From: Corallococcus macrosporus DSM 14697
GTDB lineage: Bacteria > Myxococcota > Myxococcia > Myxococcales > Myxococcaceae
NCBI RefSeq assembly: GCF_002305895.1
Contig: NZ_CP022203.1
Coordinates: 7,846,001 to 7,910,000, forward strand
Length of the DNA stretch: 64,000 nt
Direction of reading: 5' to 3'
A program made the translations under genes and the position numbers. Shown here in pieces: positions 26,244-34,428 of this stretch (the first letter of the stretch is position 1; every line of letters begins with the position of its first letter). The notes under the pieces are model-generated. The model was not told the origin of the DNA. It searched no databases and saw only the letters and a list, made by a program, of their open reading frames with translations.

Positions 26244-27629
26244 CTACTTCACGCGCTCGATTTTGTACCGGCGGCCCTTGATGCGGCCCTCGCTCAGCCG
26301 CTGGAAGGCCACGCGCGACACGCGGCGGGCGACGGCGACGTAGGCCACGTGGTCCTGGATTTCAATCTTGCCCACGTCGGCCGCGTCCAGCCCGCCCGCC
26401 TCGCCCGTGAGCGCGCCCAGGATGTCGCCGGGCCGCATCTTGTCCTTGCGTCCGGCGGAGATGTAGAGCGTGTCCCAGTTGGACTCCAATGACACCGCGT
26501 TGCGCGGGTCCGCCGAGGGCAGCGCCTCCACGTCACCGCGCGCCAGCTTCACGCCGGTGGCCAGCTCGATGTCGTCCACCTTGCGCCCGTCCCGAGGCGT
26601 GACGATGGACACGGCCAGCCCCGCGCGGCCCGCCCGGCCCGTTCGGCCGATGCGGTGTACGTAGGGCTCCGCCTGCATGGGCAAATCGAAGTTGATGACG
26701 GCGTCCAGCGCCTCCACGTCGATGCCGCGCCCCGCCACGTCCGTGGCGATGAGCACCCGCGTGCTCTGGTTGCGGAACTTCGCCATCACCCGGTCGCGCT
26801 CGAACTGCTCCAAGTCCCCCTGGAGCCCGTCCACGCTGACGCCCGACGCGGAGAGCGCCTTCTTCAGCTCCACGACGGTCGCCTTGAGGTTGCAGAAGAC
26901 AATGGCGGACGCCGGCTGGTGGTGGCGGAGGATGCGCAGCAGCAGGGCCTGCTTCTCCTCCGGCGCGCAGTCGTAGCGCACCTGCTGGATGTCCGGCCCC
27001 GCGGTGGCGGCCTCCACCGTGACGCGCACGGGCTGCCGCTGGAAATCACGGCTCAGCGCCTCGATGTCCGGAGGGAAGGTCGCGGAGAAGAGCACCGTCT
27101 GCCGCCGTGGCGGCATGACCCCGAGGATGCGCTCCATGTCCTCGCGGAAGCCCATGTCGAGCATCCGGTCCGCCTCGTCCAGCACCACCGTGGACAACTG
27201 CCGCGTCTCCAGCGCCTCGCGGTCCAGCACGTCCAGCACCCGGCCCGGCGTCCCCACCGCCAGGTGCGCCCCCTTCTCCAGCGCGTCCAACTGCGGCCGG
27301 ATGGGCTGGCCGCCCGCGAGCACCAGCACCTGGAGCCCCGGCAGCCGCCGCCCCAGCCTGCGAATCTCCCCCGCCACCTGCGCGCACAGCTCGCGCGTCG
27401 GGCACAGCACCAGCGCCTGCACCTTGCGGTGCTGCAGGTTGACCTTCTGGAGGAGCGGCAACGCGAAGGCCGCCGTCTTGCCGCTGCCCGTCTGCGCCTG
27501 ACCGACCAGGTCCCGGCCCTGGAGCAGCACCGGGATGCTCTGCGCCTGGATGGGCGTGGCCGTCTTGAAGTCGAGCTCCTCCAGGACCTGGAGCAGGGGG
27601 GGAGCCAACGCGAGCGATGAGAAGTCCAT
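26244..27629 (-). CDS. dbpA: ATP-dependent RNA helicase DbpA
   Basis: A 461-aa DEAD-box helicase. Motifs in order: Q motif (FKTATPIQAQSIPVLLQGRD), Walker A AQTGSGKT, VLDEADRMLD (DEAD), SAT in LFSATFPP, and the domain-2 motif HRIGRTGRAGRAG. The last 75 residues are the DbpA RNA-binding domain (KDKMRPGDILGALTGEAGGL, then GRIKGRRYKIERVK), which in E. coli binds hairpin 92 of 23S rRNA and directs the helicase to large-subunit assembly. The full length matches the family. Convergent with the GTPase gene, with a 15-nt gap. Confidence 0.95.
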   Translation of the reverse strand: MDFSSLALAPPLLQVLEELDFKTATPIQAQSIPVLLQGRDLVGQAQTGSGKTAAFALPLLQKVNLQHRKVQALVLCPTRELCAQVAGEIRRLGRRLPGLQVLVLAGGQPIRPQLDALEKGAHLAVGTPGRVLDVLDREALETRQLSTVVLDEADRMLDMGFREDMERILGVMPPRRQTVLFSATFPPDIEALSRDFQRQPVRVTVEAATAGPDIQQVRYDCAPEEKQALLLRILRHHQPASAIVFCNLKATVVELKKALSASGVSVDGLQGDLEQFERDRVMAKFRNQSTRVLIATDVAGRGIDVEALDAVINFDLPMQAEPYVHRIGRTGRAGRAGLAVSIVTPRDGRKVDDIELATGVKLARGDVEALPSADPRNAVSLESNWDTLYISAGRKDKMRPGDILGALTGEAGGLDAADVGKIEIQDHVAYVAVARRVSRVAFQRLSEGRIKGRRYKIERVK

Positions 27630-27810
27630 TCGAAGCCTCGGGAAGCGGAGGCACGGAAGGAGCCTCGGGTTCTCGCAGGCCCCATGTCACACCCTCCGAA
27701 GCCAGGACAAGTGGAGCCGCCCACCCCGCCTGGCCGCCCACACTGGATTGCGCCTCACACTCTCTGCGAAAATCACGTTTTGCCGGAAAGTCTTCCGCCT
27801 GGAGCGCTCC

Positions 27811-28441
27811 ATGCCCTGCCGCCGCCTCTCCCTGGCCCTGCCGTCCACCGTCCTCCTCGGCGCGCTCCTGCTGCTGCCTTCGACGGCGGCGGCGCGGACC
27901 GCCATCCTCCAGAAGGATGGCCAGTGGCAGCTCCAACAGGCTCGGGGACGCGGCGCCTGCTCGACGCCGCGCACAAGCATGGCCTGAAGGTGCTCGTGGG
28001 CCTCTGGATGCGGCACGGCCAGCCCGGCATGGAGGGCGACGACACCTTCGACTACACGCGCGACACCGCTGGCATGAAGCAGCAGCGCGAGGCCACGCTG
28101 ACGCAGGTGCGCAACCTCAAGGACCACCCCGCCGTCCTGGCCTGGGGTAGGGCCTCAACGTCTACGGCGGCGGCATCCACGTGCTGCCCGCTGAGCTGGC
28201 GAAGGCCGGCGTGAAGAAGCCCTGGTTCATCACCGAGTTCGGCGCGCAGGGCGAATGGGACGCGCCCAGGGACGCCCAGCCCGGCCCCACCGCGAACACC
28301 TGGCGGGTGCGGATGCCCGCGGTGCGCGGGGCCATCAAGCTCTATGCGCTCGGCAAGGACACCGCCGGGAACCTCGCCGTGGCCACCACCTCCGCCGCCC
28401 TCCCCCTGACGGCGTCGGAGCCCACCAGCGGCCCGCCATGA
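27811..28441 (+). pseudogene. Broken glycosidase-like gene (GH2/TIM-barrel type), three reading frames
   Basis: Three pieces of one protein lie in three successive frames. From the ATG at 27811 an intact signal peptide (SLALPSTVLLGALLLLPSTA) and a strand TAILQKDGQWQLQ are in frame 1. From about 27940 frame 3 encodes RLLDAAHKHGLKVLVGLWMR to DHPAVLAWG. From 28151 frame 2 encodes GLNVYGGGIHVLPAEL, KPWFITEFGAQGEW and a C-terminal beta domain to the stop at 28441. Homologues have a long stretch between the first two pieces and another, with catalytic residues, between AWG and GLNVYGG. So this is a remnant with at least two internal deletions. It still has a ribosome-binding site (CTGGAG). Confidence 0.75.
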
Positions 28442-28443
28442 AA

Positions 28444-28470
28444 CCGCTCGCTCGCTGACAGGGCGAGCGG
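28444..28470 (+). terminator. Hairpin after the glycosidase pseudogene
   Basis: CCGCTCG pairs with CGAGCGG across a 13-nt loop, starting 3 nt after the stop codon of the pseudogene remnant. There is no U-tract. Confidence 0.35.
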
Positions 28471-28536
28471 CCAGCGGCGCGCGTGTCAGGAAGTCCTGGT
28501 AAGTGGCGGCCTCAACTTTTTCTGGAGAACCCCGCC

Positions 28537-29466
28537 ATGAAGACGTCTGTCTGGAAGTCCCTGGCCCTCGCGCTGCCGCTGCTGGCGGCCTGCGGTGGGG
28601 CGCCGCAGCAGGGGGAGACGCCGGCCGACTCCGCTCTGGAGACGCAGCAGGCGCCGCTCACCACGCCCACCGCCACGGTGCGCTTCCTGACGGGCTGGTC
28701 GCACTCGCAGCACGGCGCCATCGTCCGCGGCGGCCAGCTCGTCGTGGACTATGAGCTGTACCGGATGACGGACTGTCACCACAGCACCTACGCCGGTCAG
28801 CAGGCGTGGGACACGCTGGCCTACGTCCGCTTCCTCCCGGGCGGTCAGCTCTTCAGCGGCAGCGTGAAGCAGGCCACCGGCAGCACCTCGTTCGTGAACA
28901 AGCCCTTCGAGGTGACGGTGCCCACGGACGCCACGAGCGTGGAGACGTGGTTCTTCACCTCGGGCCGCACGTGCACCGCGCGCTACGACAGCAACTTCGG
29001 TCAGAACTACGTCTTCCCCGTGGAGGCGCAGTCGCCGTCCGCGGTGGCGTGGGCCGGTGACTGGGGCGGCAGCTTCGCGCGTGACTGCGAGCACCGCGCC
29101 GGCCTGCCGGACCCCATCATCATCGACAGCTACGTCATGGAGCGCGCCTGCAAGTTCGTGGAGGCGGAGGTGTACGTGCCCGGCGTGACGGATGCCGCCA
29201 CCGCGCGTCCGGAGCTCATCCAGGCGCAGGTGGAGTTCAGCGTGGACGGCGCCGCCACGCAGTACCGCTGGCTGACCTACCAGTGGCGGGTAGGGAACAA
29301 CTTCCGGTACCGCTGGAGCCTCGACGCGGAGCCGCTCGCGTATACGCCGTGGAATGCCTATGCATTCGGGTTCCGCTATTCAACGGATGGCCAGAGCTGG
29401 TATCGCATCGCGAACGGCGCCGGCCCCACGGGTGGCACCGCGAGGACCGTGCAACGCAATTTCTGA
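28537..29466 (+). CDS. Secreted lipoprotein, DUF6209-like
   Basis: A 309-aa lipoprotein. The signal peptide ends in LLAACGG (lipid Cys at about residue 19), followed by a Gln/Thr linker. The mature part is beta-rich: TVRFLTGWSHSQHGAIVRGG, DYELYRMTDCHHSTYAGQQA and YVRFLPGGQLFSGSV. It ends with FGFRYSTDGQSWYRIANGAG. I place it, with moderate confidence, near the DUF6209 family of myxobacterial surface proteins; its function is unknown. The ATG at 28537 has CTGGAG 9 nt upstream. Confidence 0.65.
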   Translation: MKTSVWKSLALALPLLAACGGAPQQGETPADSALETQQAPLTTPTATVRFLTGWSHSQHGAIVRGGQLVVDYELYRMTDCHHSTYAGQQAWDTLAYVRFLPGGQLFSGSVKQATGSTSFVNKPFEVTVPTDATSVETWFFTSGRTCTARYDSNFGQNYVFPVEAQSPSAVAWAGDWGGSFARDCEHRAGLPDPIIIDSYVMERACKFVEAEVYVPGVTDAATARPELIQAQVEFSVDGAATQYRWLTYQWRVGNNFRYRWSLDAEPLAYTPWNAYAFGFRYSTDGQSWYRIANGAGPTGGTARTVQRNF

Positions 29467-29626
29467 GACGGGCCACCTCCTTCGAATGCCGCTGGAGCCG
29501 CGGTGCCTCAGCGGCAGCTCGGAAGAGGCGCTGTGGCAAGAAGTGTTCCCCTGAGAAGGCGAGCGCACTGCTCCCATCATTCCAGCGGGGCCACACCCGG
29601 GCCGGGCCCAGGAAAGGGAACGCGAA

Positions 29627-31126
29627 ATGACCGAAGGCACTCCACGCGTGGCGGAACGGATCTCCACGGGCATCCCTGGACTCGACACCGTGCTGCACGG
29701 CGGCCTCCGCAAGGCCCGCACCTACATGCTGTTGGGCCTGCCGGGCTCGGGGAAGACCATCTTCGCCAACCAAGTGTGCTTCCACCACGCGAGCCGTCAC
29801 GGCGGCCGTGTGCTCTACCTGACGCTGCTGGCGGAGTCGCACACGGAGCTGGTGGGCAACCTGTCCTCGCTGTCCTTCTTCGACCCCACGCTGCTGCCCA
29901 ACGCCATCACCTACCTGAGCGCCTTCACCGTGCTGGAGCAGGGCGGGCTGGACGCGCTGGCGGAGCTCATCCGCAAGGAGACGAAGAACCACCAGGCCAC
30001 GCTGCTGGTGCTGGATGGGCTGGTGGCCGCGGAGGAGGTGGCGCCGTCGCAGCAGGCCATCAAGAAGTTCATCCACGGCCTCCAGGTGGTGACGGGCCTG
30101 ATGGGCTGCACCACGCTGATCCTCACCACCGGCCGGGGCCAGGGCCTGCGCGCCGAGCACACCATGGTGGACGGGCTGCTGCTGCTCAAGCAGCGCATGT
30201 TCGGCGCGCGCGCCGTGCGCGAGCTGTTCGTGCGCAAGTTCCGCGGCAGTCCCTATCTGCTGGGCAAGCACAGCTTCGACATCACCCAGGACGGCCTCGT
30301 CGTCTACCCGCGGCTGGAGGTGCTCGCGGAGTCCGGCCCTCCTCCGGGACCGCCGCTGGAGGCGAAGTGCGCGCTGGGCATCCCTGGCCTGGACACGATG
30401 CTGTCTGGCGGCGTGCCCCAGGGCTCGACGACCATCCTGCTGGGGCCGCCCGGCAGCGGGAAGACGCTGCTGGGGCTGAACTTCCTCGCGGAGGGCGCCC
30501 GCCGGGGCGAGCGCGTCCACTACTTCGCCTTCTATGACTCCCCCGAGCGCATGGTGGCGCAGGCGGCGGGCATCGGGCTGGACCTGAAGCCCCTCATCGA
30601 CCGGGGGGACTTCGAGGTCAGCTTCCGGCCGCCCACGGAGAACCTGCTCGACAAGCTCGGCGTGCAGCTCCTGGACGTCATCCGGACGCACGGGGTGCGG
30701 CGGCTCTTCCTGGACGGGTATGACGCGCTCCGCAGGGCGGCCATCCGCATGCCGCGCGTGTCCCGCTTCCTGGCCGCGCTGGTCAACGAGTGCCGCATGC
30801 GCGGGGTGACGCTGCTCTACTCCGTCGAAGCCGCCGCCGCGTTCGGCCCCGAGGTGGCCTTTCCCATGAAGGGCATCTCCATGGTGGCGGAGAACGTCCT
30901 CTTCCTGCGGCAGGCCGAGCTGGACTCCGAGCTGCGCCGCTTCGTCACGGTGCTGAAGCTGCGCAACAGCCCGCATGACGTGGCCCTGCGCGAGCTGCGC
31001 ATCAGCTCGAATGGGATGGAGGTCACGGGCACCTTCACGGACGTCGAGTCGATGATGACGGGCCTGCCGCGGACGACGGCGCGGTCCGAGCCCCGGCATC
31101 CCGGCGGCGGGCATCAGGGGACCTAG
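29627..31126 (+). CDS. KaiC-like double-domain RecA/RAD55 ATPase
   Basis: A 499-aa protein with two KaiC-type ATPase domains in tandem. Domain 1: STGIPGLDTVLHGGLRKART and Walker A LLGLPGSGKT (about residue 42). Domain 2: ALGIPGLDTMLSGGVPQGST and Walker A LLGPPGSGKT (about 288). The EE pair after Walker A in cyanobacterial KaiC reads LLAES in domain 1 and FYDSP in domain 2. The last 50 residues are an added tail (DVESMMTGLPRTTARSEPR). KaiC homologues outside cyanobacteria act in signalling with kinases and receivers. A receiver protein starts 2 nt after its stop, so the pair is an operon. A GGAAAGGGA box precedes the ATG. Confidence 0.88.
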   Translation: MTEGTPRVAERISTGIPGLDTVLHGGLRKARTYMLLGLPGSGKTIFANQVCFHHASRHGGRVLYLTLLAESHTELVGNLSSLSFFDPTLLPNAITYLSAFTVLEQGGLDALAELIRKETKNHQATLLVLDGLVAAEEVAPSQQAIKKFIHGLQVVTGLMGCTTLILTTGRGQGLRAEHTMVDGLLLLKQRMFGARAVRELFVRKFRGSPYLLGKHSFDITQDGLVVYPRLEVLAESGPPPGPPLEAKCALGIPGLDTMLSGGVPQGSTTILLGPPGSGKTLLGLNFLAEGARRGERVHYFAFYDSPERMVAQAAGIGLDLKPLIDRGDFEVSFRPPTENLLDKLGVQLLDVIRTHGVRRLFLDGYDALRRAAIRMPRVSRFLAALVNECRMRGVTLLYSVEAAAAFGPEVAFPMKGISMVAENVLFLRQAELDSELRRFVTVLKLRNSPHDVALRELRISSNGMEVTGTFTDVESMMTGLPRTTARSEPRHPGGGHQGT

Positions 31127-31128
31127 GC

Positions 31129-31494
31129 ATGGGCCCCATCCTCATCGTCGATGACGAGTTCGGCATCGTCGAAGCCATGCGCGACCTCCTGAGCGACGAA
31201 GGCTACCGGACCGCCATCGCGCTCAACGGGAAGGAGGCCCTGGAGCGGATGGCCGAGGAGCGCCCATGCCTGGTGCTGCTCGACTACATGATGCCGGTGA
31301 TGAACGGCCCCGCCCTGCTGGAGGCGATGGAGCGCAATCCGCTGCTGCGCGACATCCCGGTGGTGATGATGAGCGCCAGCCCTCCGGACTACTGGAGGAA
31401 CCTCCGCTGCGCGGCCTTCCTCCCCAAGCCCTTCTCCCTGGACGAGCTGCTGATGGTGGTGAAGCGCTTCGCCCAGGGGGCCATCCTCCAGTAG
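31129..31494 (+). CDS. Single-domain response regulator
   Basis: A 121-aa receiver domain with no output domain. The acidic pocket is DDE near residue 9, the phosphorylation site Asp is in VLLDYMMPVMNG (about residue 50), the Ser is in VVMMSASPP, and the Lys is in AAFLPKPFSLDEL. It is CheY-like in size and must act by protein contact. It is 2 nt downstream of the KaiC-like gene, which suggests that the two proteins work in one pathway. No histidine kinase is nearby. Confidence 0.92.
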   Translation: MGPILIVDDEFGIVEAMRDLLSDEGYRTAIALNGKEALERMAEERPCLVLLDYMMPVMNGPALLEAMERNPLLRDIPVVMMSASPPDYWRNLRCAAFLPKPFSLDELLMVVKRFAQGAILQ

Positions 31495-31594
31495 CGCGCC
31501 TCGACGCCCTGCGGCCTGCCGGGCAGCCGACGCTTCCGGGGGAATGGCGTTCCCGCCGCGCACCCGCCCCCTGGCTTCTGACAGACTGCCGGCC

Positions 31595-32704
31595 GTGACG
31601 ACCTCCTCCACCCTCTACCGCGACTGCGCCCGCCTCTTCATGGTGGGTTTTCCCGGCACCGACATCGACAGCGAGCTGGCCGCGCTGATGGATGACGGCA
31701 TCTATGGCGCCATCCTCTTCAAGCGCAACGTGGGCAGCGCCGGGGACACCGCCGCCCTGTGCCACGCGCTGAAGTCCCGCGCGGGCCGCCCCTTCATCCT
31801 GTCGGTGGACCAGGAGGGAGGGCGCGTGGCCCGGCTTCGCGGCGCGCCCTTCACCACGCTGCCGCCCATGCGGGAGCTGGGACAACGCGGCGACGCGGCC
31901 CAGGTGGAGCGGGTGGGCCGGCTGCTGGCGTACGAGCTGCGCGCGCTGGGCTTCGACTATGACTTCGCGCCGGTGCTGGACGTGGACACCAACCCGGCCA
32001 ACCCCGTCATTGGAGACCGCAGCTTCAGCCGCGAGGCGGAGGAGGTGGCGCGGCTGGGCGTGGCGCTCGCGCGAGGCCTGGAGGCGGGCGGCGTGGCGTC
32101 GTGTGGCAAGCACTTCCCCGGGCACGGCGACACCACCACGGACAGCCACCTGACGCTGCCGCGGCTGCCGCATGATTTGGAGCGCCTGCGCCGCGTGGAG
32201 CTGGTGCCCTTCCGCGCCTTCGCCCAGGCGGGGCTCGCGTCCCTGATGACGGCGCACGTCCTCTTCGATGCGCTGGACCCGGGCGTGCCCGCCACCATGA
32301 GCCCGCGCGTGCTCCAGGGCGTGCTGCGCGAGGAGCTGGGCTTCGACGGCGTGCTCGTGAGCGATGACTTGGAGATGAAGGCCATCGCCGGCCACTACTC
32401 CGTGGAGGAGGCCACGGTGCAGGGCACGCTCGCGGGCGTGGACCTGTTCCTGGTGTGCCACGACGCGGAGGTGCAGCGCCGCGCCATCGAAGCGCTGGTG
32501 AAGGCGGTGGAGTCGGGCCGCGTCTCCCGGGAGCGGATTGCCCAGGCCCACCGGCGGCTCGACGCGCTCAGCGCCCGCTTCGCGCACCCGGCGGAGGACC
32601 GGCTCGCCGCGCTGGGGAGCCCGGAGCACCAGGCGCTGGCGGAGGGGCTCGTCAGCACCTTCACCGGCCGCGACCCCACCGAGGTGATGCTGGCCTCCCG
32701 CTGA
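31595..32704 (+). CDS. nagZ: Beta-N-acetylhexosaminidase NagZ (GH3)
   Basis: A 369-aa GH3 enzyme that removes N-acetylglucosamine from muropeptides in cell-wall recycling. Family motifs: LSVDQEGGRVARL, the catalytic-loop motif GKHFPGHGDTTTDSHLTLP (Asp-His pair), MTAHVLFDALDP and the nucleophile Asp in DGVLVSDDLEMKAI. There is no signal peptide, in line with cytoplasmic NagZ. I chose the GTG at 31595 because homology begins at once with the STLYRDCARLFMVG block. An ATG at 31544 would add 17 Pro/Arg-rich residues and has a GGGGGA box. Confidence 0.9.
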   Translation: MTTSSTLYRDCARLFMVGFPGTDIDSELAALMDDGIYGAILFKRNVGSAGDTAALCHALKSRAGRPFILSVDQEGGRVARLRGAPFTTLPPMRELGQRGDAAQVERVGRLLAYELRALGFDYDFAPVLDVDTNPANPVIGDRSFSREAEEVARLGVALARGLEAGGVASCGKHFPGHGDTTTDSHLTLPRLPHDLERLRRVELVPFRAFAQAGLASLMTAHVLFDALDPGVPATMSPRVLQGVLREELGFDGVLVSDDLEMKAIAGHYSVEEATVQGTLAGVDLFLVCHDAEVQRRAIEALVKAVESGRVSRERIAQAHRRLDALSARFAHPAEDRLAALGSPEHQALAEGLVSTFTGRDPTEVMLASR

Positions 32705-32718
32705 AGGGGCGGAGGCCG

Positions 32719-32745
32719 CGCTCCCGGTGGAAGCCACCGGGAGCG
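32719..32745. terminator. Perfect 12-bp bidirectional terminator hairpin
   Basis: CGCTCCCGGTGG pairs perfectly with CCACCGGGAGCG across a 3-nt loop. It lies 15 nt after the nagZ stop and 36 nt before the stop of the convergent lipoprotein gene, so it can serve both. Confidence 0.7.
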
Positions 32746-32780
32746 ATGGAGGGGCGACACGCGGCCGCCCCGGAATGACT

Positions 32781-33272
32781 TCAGCGGATGTAGGGGCCGC
32801 TGCGGTCCTGCCAGCCCAGCGGGGCGTAGCCGCTGTAGTGGCCGCCGCGCTTGCCGCCCACGGCCGCGCCGTCCTCGCCGCCCAGGCCGTGAGCCGCGGG
32901 CGAGTACGCGGCGCCGCCCTCCACGTTGTACCGGTCACCCATCATGTTGCCGGCGTCATCCACGATGGAGCGCCCCTGGGTGCCGTCGTTCTTCGCCGTG
33001 CGCGGGTCGATGCTGGAGCCAATCTGCGCGATGGTGCCGTTGTAGCCCCGGTTCGCCGGCAGCGTCCAAGGCGGCAGCGGCTTGTTGGTGTCGCCGCCCT
33101 CCATGTTCTTCATCGCGTCGGGCTGGTCGCCGCGCTGGGCCACGAGGCTGCCCCGCGGCTCATCCGGCTGAGTGCCACCGGTCTCCGGCAGGCCCCTGCA
33201 GCCCACGGCCAGAACCGCGCCCGCCACCACCGCCGCCGTCGTACCCCACCGCCGAAAATTCCGCTCGCGCAT
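32781..33272 (-). CDS. Small Gly-rich lipoprotein, unknown function
   Basis: A 163-aa lipoprotein. The signal peptide AAVVAGAVLAVGCRGLP has its lipid Cys at about residue 25. The mature part is low in hydrophobic residues and has short motifs such as DKPLPPWTLP-like (NKPLPPWTLPANRGYNG), GSSIDPRTAKND and GHYSGYAPLGWQDRSGPY. I recognise no domain. The ATG at 33272 begins with a positively charged MRERNFRRW. The much longer open frame in the same phase is a shadow of the peroxiredoxin gene upstream. Confidence 0.6.
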   Translation of the reverse strand: MRERNFRRWGTTAAVVAGAVLAVGCRGLPETGGTQPDEPRGSLVAQRGDQPDAMKNMEGGDTNKPLPPWTLPANRGYNGTIAQIGSSIDPRTAKNDGTQGRSIVDDAGNMMGDRYNVEGGAAYSPAAHGLGGEDGAAVGGKRGGHYSGYAPLGWQDRSGPYIR

Positions 33273-33438
33273 GTCGACTCCTCCGAGTCCCTTCAATCTG
33301 ATTGCTCGTACTTCCCGAAGATGGGGCACGCCGGGCGTGGAGACCACGGGGTGACTTCCCGCCCGCATGACGACAGACGGCCCGGACTCCCCATATAGCC
33401 CCAGCCGGGGGCCGGAGCAGCCTTCTTCCGCGCCGCCT

Positions 33439-33461
33439 GAAGCCCCCACGCGGAGGGCTTC
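33439..33461 (-). terminator. Hairpin downstream of the peroxiredoxin gene
   Basis: GAAGCCC pairs with GGGCTTC across a 9-nt loop, about 60 nt after the peroxiredoxin stop. The 248-bp gap around it, between the peroxiredoxin and the lipoprotein, holds nothing else I can call beyond the lipoprotein promoter. Confidence 0.4.
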
Positions 33462-33520
33462 TTCTTCGTCGAGGAAGCCCACTTCGCGGCCGGGCGCCCT
33501 TTCCACCTGCCCTCTGAGCG

Positions 33521-34372
33521 TTACCGCCTGGAGGCCTTCCTCGCCGCCTTTTTGGCGGCCCCAGGCTTCTTCACCGTGGGCGCCTTCTTCGCGGCGGCCT
33601 TCCCCGCAGGTGCCGTCCTGGCCTTGGCGCCCTTTCCCGCCACCTTCCGGGTCGCGGCGGCCTTCCCCGCAGGTGCCGTCCTGGCATTGGCGCCCTTTCC
33701 CGCCGCCTTCCGGGGCGTGGCCGCCTTCCCCGCAGGTGCCGTCCTGGCCTTGGCGCTCTTTCCCGCCGCCTTCCGGGGCGTGGCTGCCTTCGGGGACGCG
33801 GCGGTCTTCCCCGCGGGGGCCTTCTTCGCGGCGGCCACCTTCTTCCCCGCGGACGGCTTCTTCGCGGCGGGCGCCTTCTTCGCACCCGCATCGGATGCCG
33901 ACGGAGCTTCGCCCTTGAGCGCGGCCATCACCTCGGCGACGTGGCCATTCACCTTCACCTTGGGCCACACCTGCTTCACCACGCCATCCGGCCCGATGAG
34001 GAAGGTGGCGCGGGTGATGCCCAGGAACTTCCGGCCATAGAGCGACTTCTCGCCCCAGACGCCGTAGGCCTCGGACAGCGCGTGGTCCACGTCCGCGAGC
34101 AGCGGGAAGGGCAGGTTGAACTTGTTGGCGAACTTCCGGTGGCTCGCGGTGCTGTCGGCGGAGACGCCCAGCACCACCGCGCCCGCGGCCTCCAGCGCCG
34201 AGTGCTCGTCGCGGAAGCCACACGCCTCCACCGTGCAGCCGGGCGTGTCGTCCTTCGGATAGAAGTAGAGGACGACACTGCGTCCCGCGAACTGCGCGAG
34301 CGAGACCGGAGTTCCGTCCTGGTCGGGGACCTGGAAGGCGGGGGCCTTGTCACCTGCTTGGGGGATGGGCAT
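33521..34372 (-). CDS. Bcp-type peroxiredoxin with a histone H1-like lysine/alanine-rich tail
   Basis: A 283-aa protein. Residues 1-160 are a complete AhpC/TSA peroxiredoxin of the BCP type: YFYPKDDTPGCTVEACGFRD, with peroxidatic Cys46 and resolving Cys51, GVSADSTASHRKF, and RATFLIGPDGVVKQVW. From about residue 163 to the end, 121 residues consist almost only of Lys, Ala, Pro, Gly, Arg and Thr (AAKKAPAGK, KAATPRKAAGK), as in histone H1 and bacterial H1-like proteins. They include three 21-residue tandem repeats. The domain detoxifies peroxides; the tail should bind nucleic acid. The usual BCP ends near residue 155, so the tail is an extension. Confidence 0.9.
   Translation of the reverse strand: MPIPQAGDKAPAFQVPDQDGTPVSLAQFAGRSVVLYFYPKDDTPGCTVEACGFRDEHSALEAAGAVVLGVSADSTASHRKFANKFNLPFPLLADVDHALSEAYGVWGEKSLYGRKFLGITRATFLIGPDGVVKQVWPKVKVNGHVAEVMAALKGEAPSASDAGAKKAPAAKKPSAGKKVAAAKKAPAGKTAASPKAATPRKAAGKSAKARTAPAGKAATPRKAAGKGANARTAPAGKAAATRKVAGKGAKARTAPAGKAAAKKAPTVKKPGAAKKAARKASRR
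33602..33790 (-). repeat. Three 63-bp in-frame tandem repeats in the H1-like tail
   Basis: A 63-bp unit encoding 21 residues of the pattern KAATPRKAAGKGAKARTAPAG (variants by copy) occurs three times, with few differences between copies. The period is easily read from the recurring TTCCCCGCAGGTGCC on the plus strand near 33600, 33663 and 33726. Confidence 0.85.
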
Positions 34373-34428
34373 GCGGGCTCATTAGTCACAAAGCCCGCGC
34401 CACTCAACGCCCAGCAGGCGCCGCCCCG

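Noticed and set aside
29237-31114. 625-codon open frame on the minus strand
   Set aside because: Antisense to the KaiC-like ATPase, whose Walker motifs are unmistakable; the reverse frame has no family.
33602-33790. Regular repeats as a possible CRISPR array
   Set aside because: The 63-bp units have no spacers, are in frame within a gene and encode a Lys/Ala tail. The same applies to the repeats at 8179-8270 and 51066-51170.
32781-34223. 480-codon form of the small lipoprotein
   Set aside because: Its first 317 codons are a frame-shifted shadow of the peroxiredoxin gene on the same strand; the real start has a lipoprotein signal at 33272.
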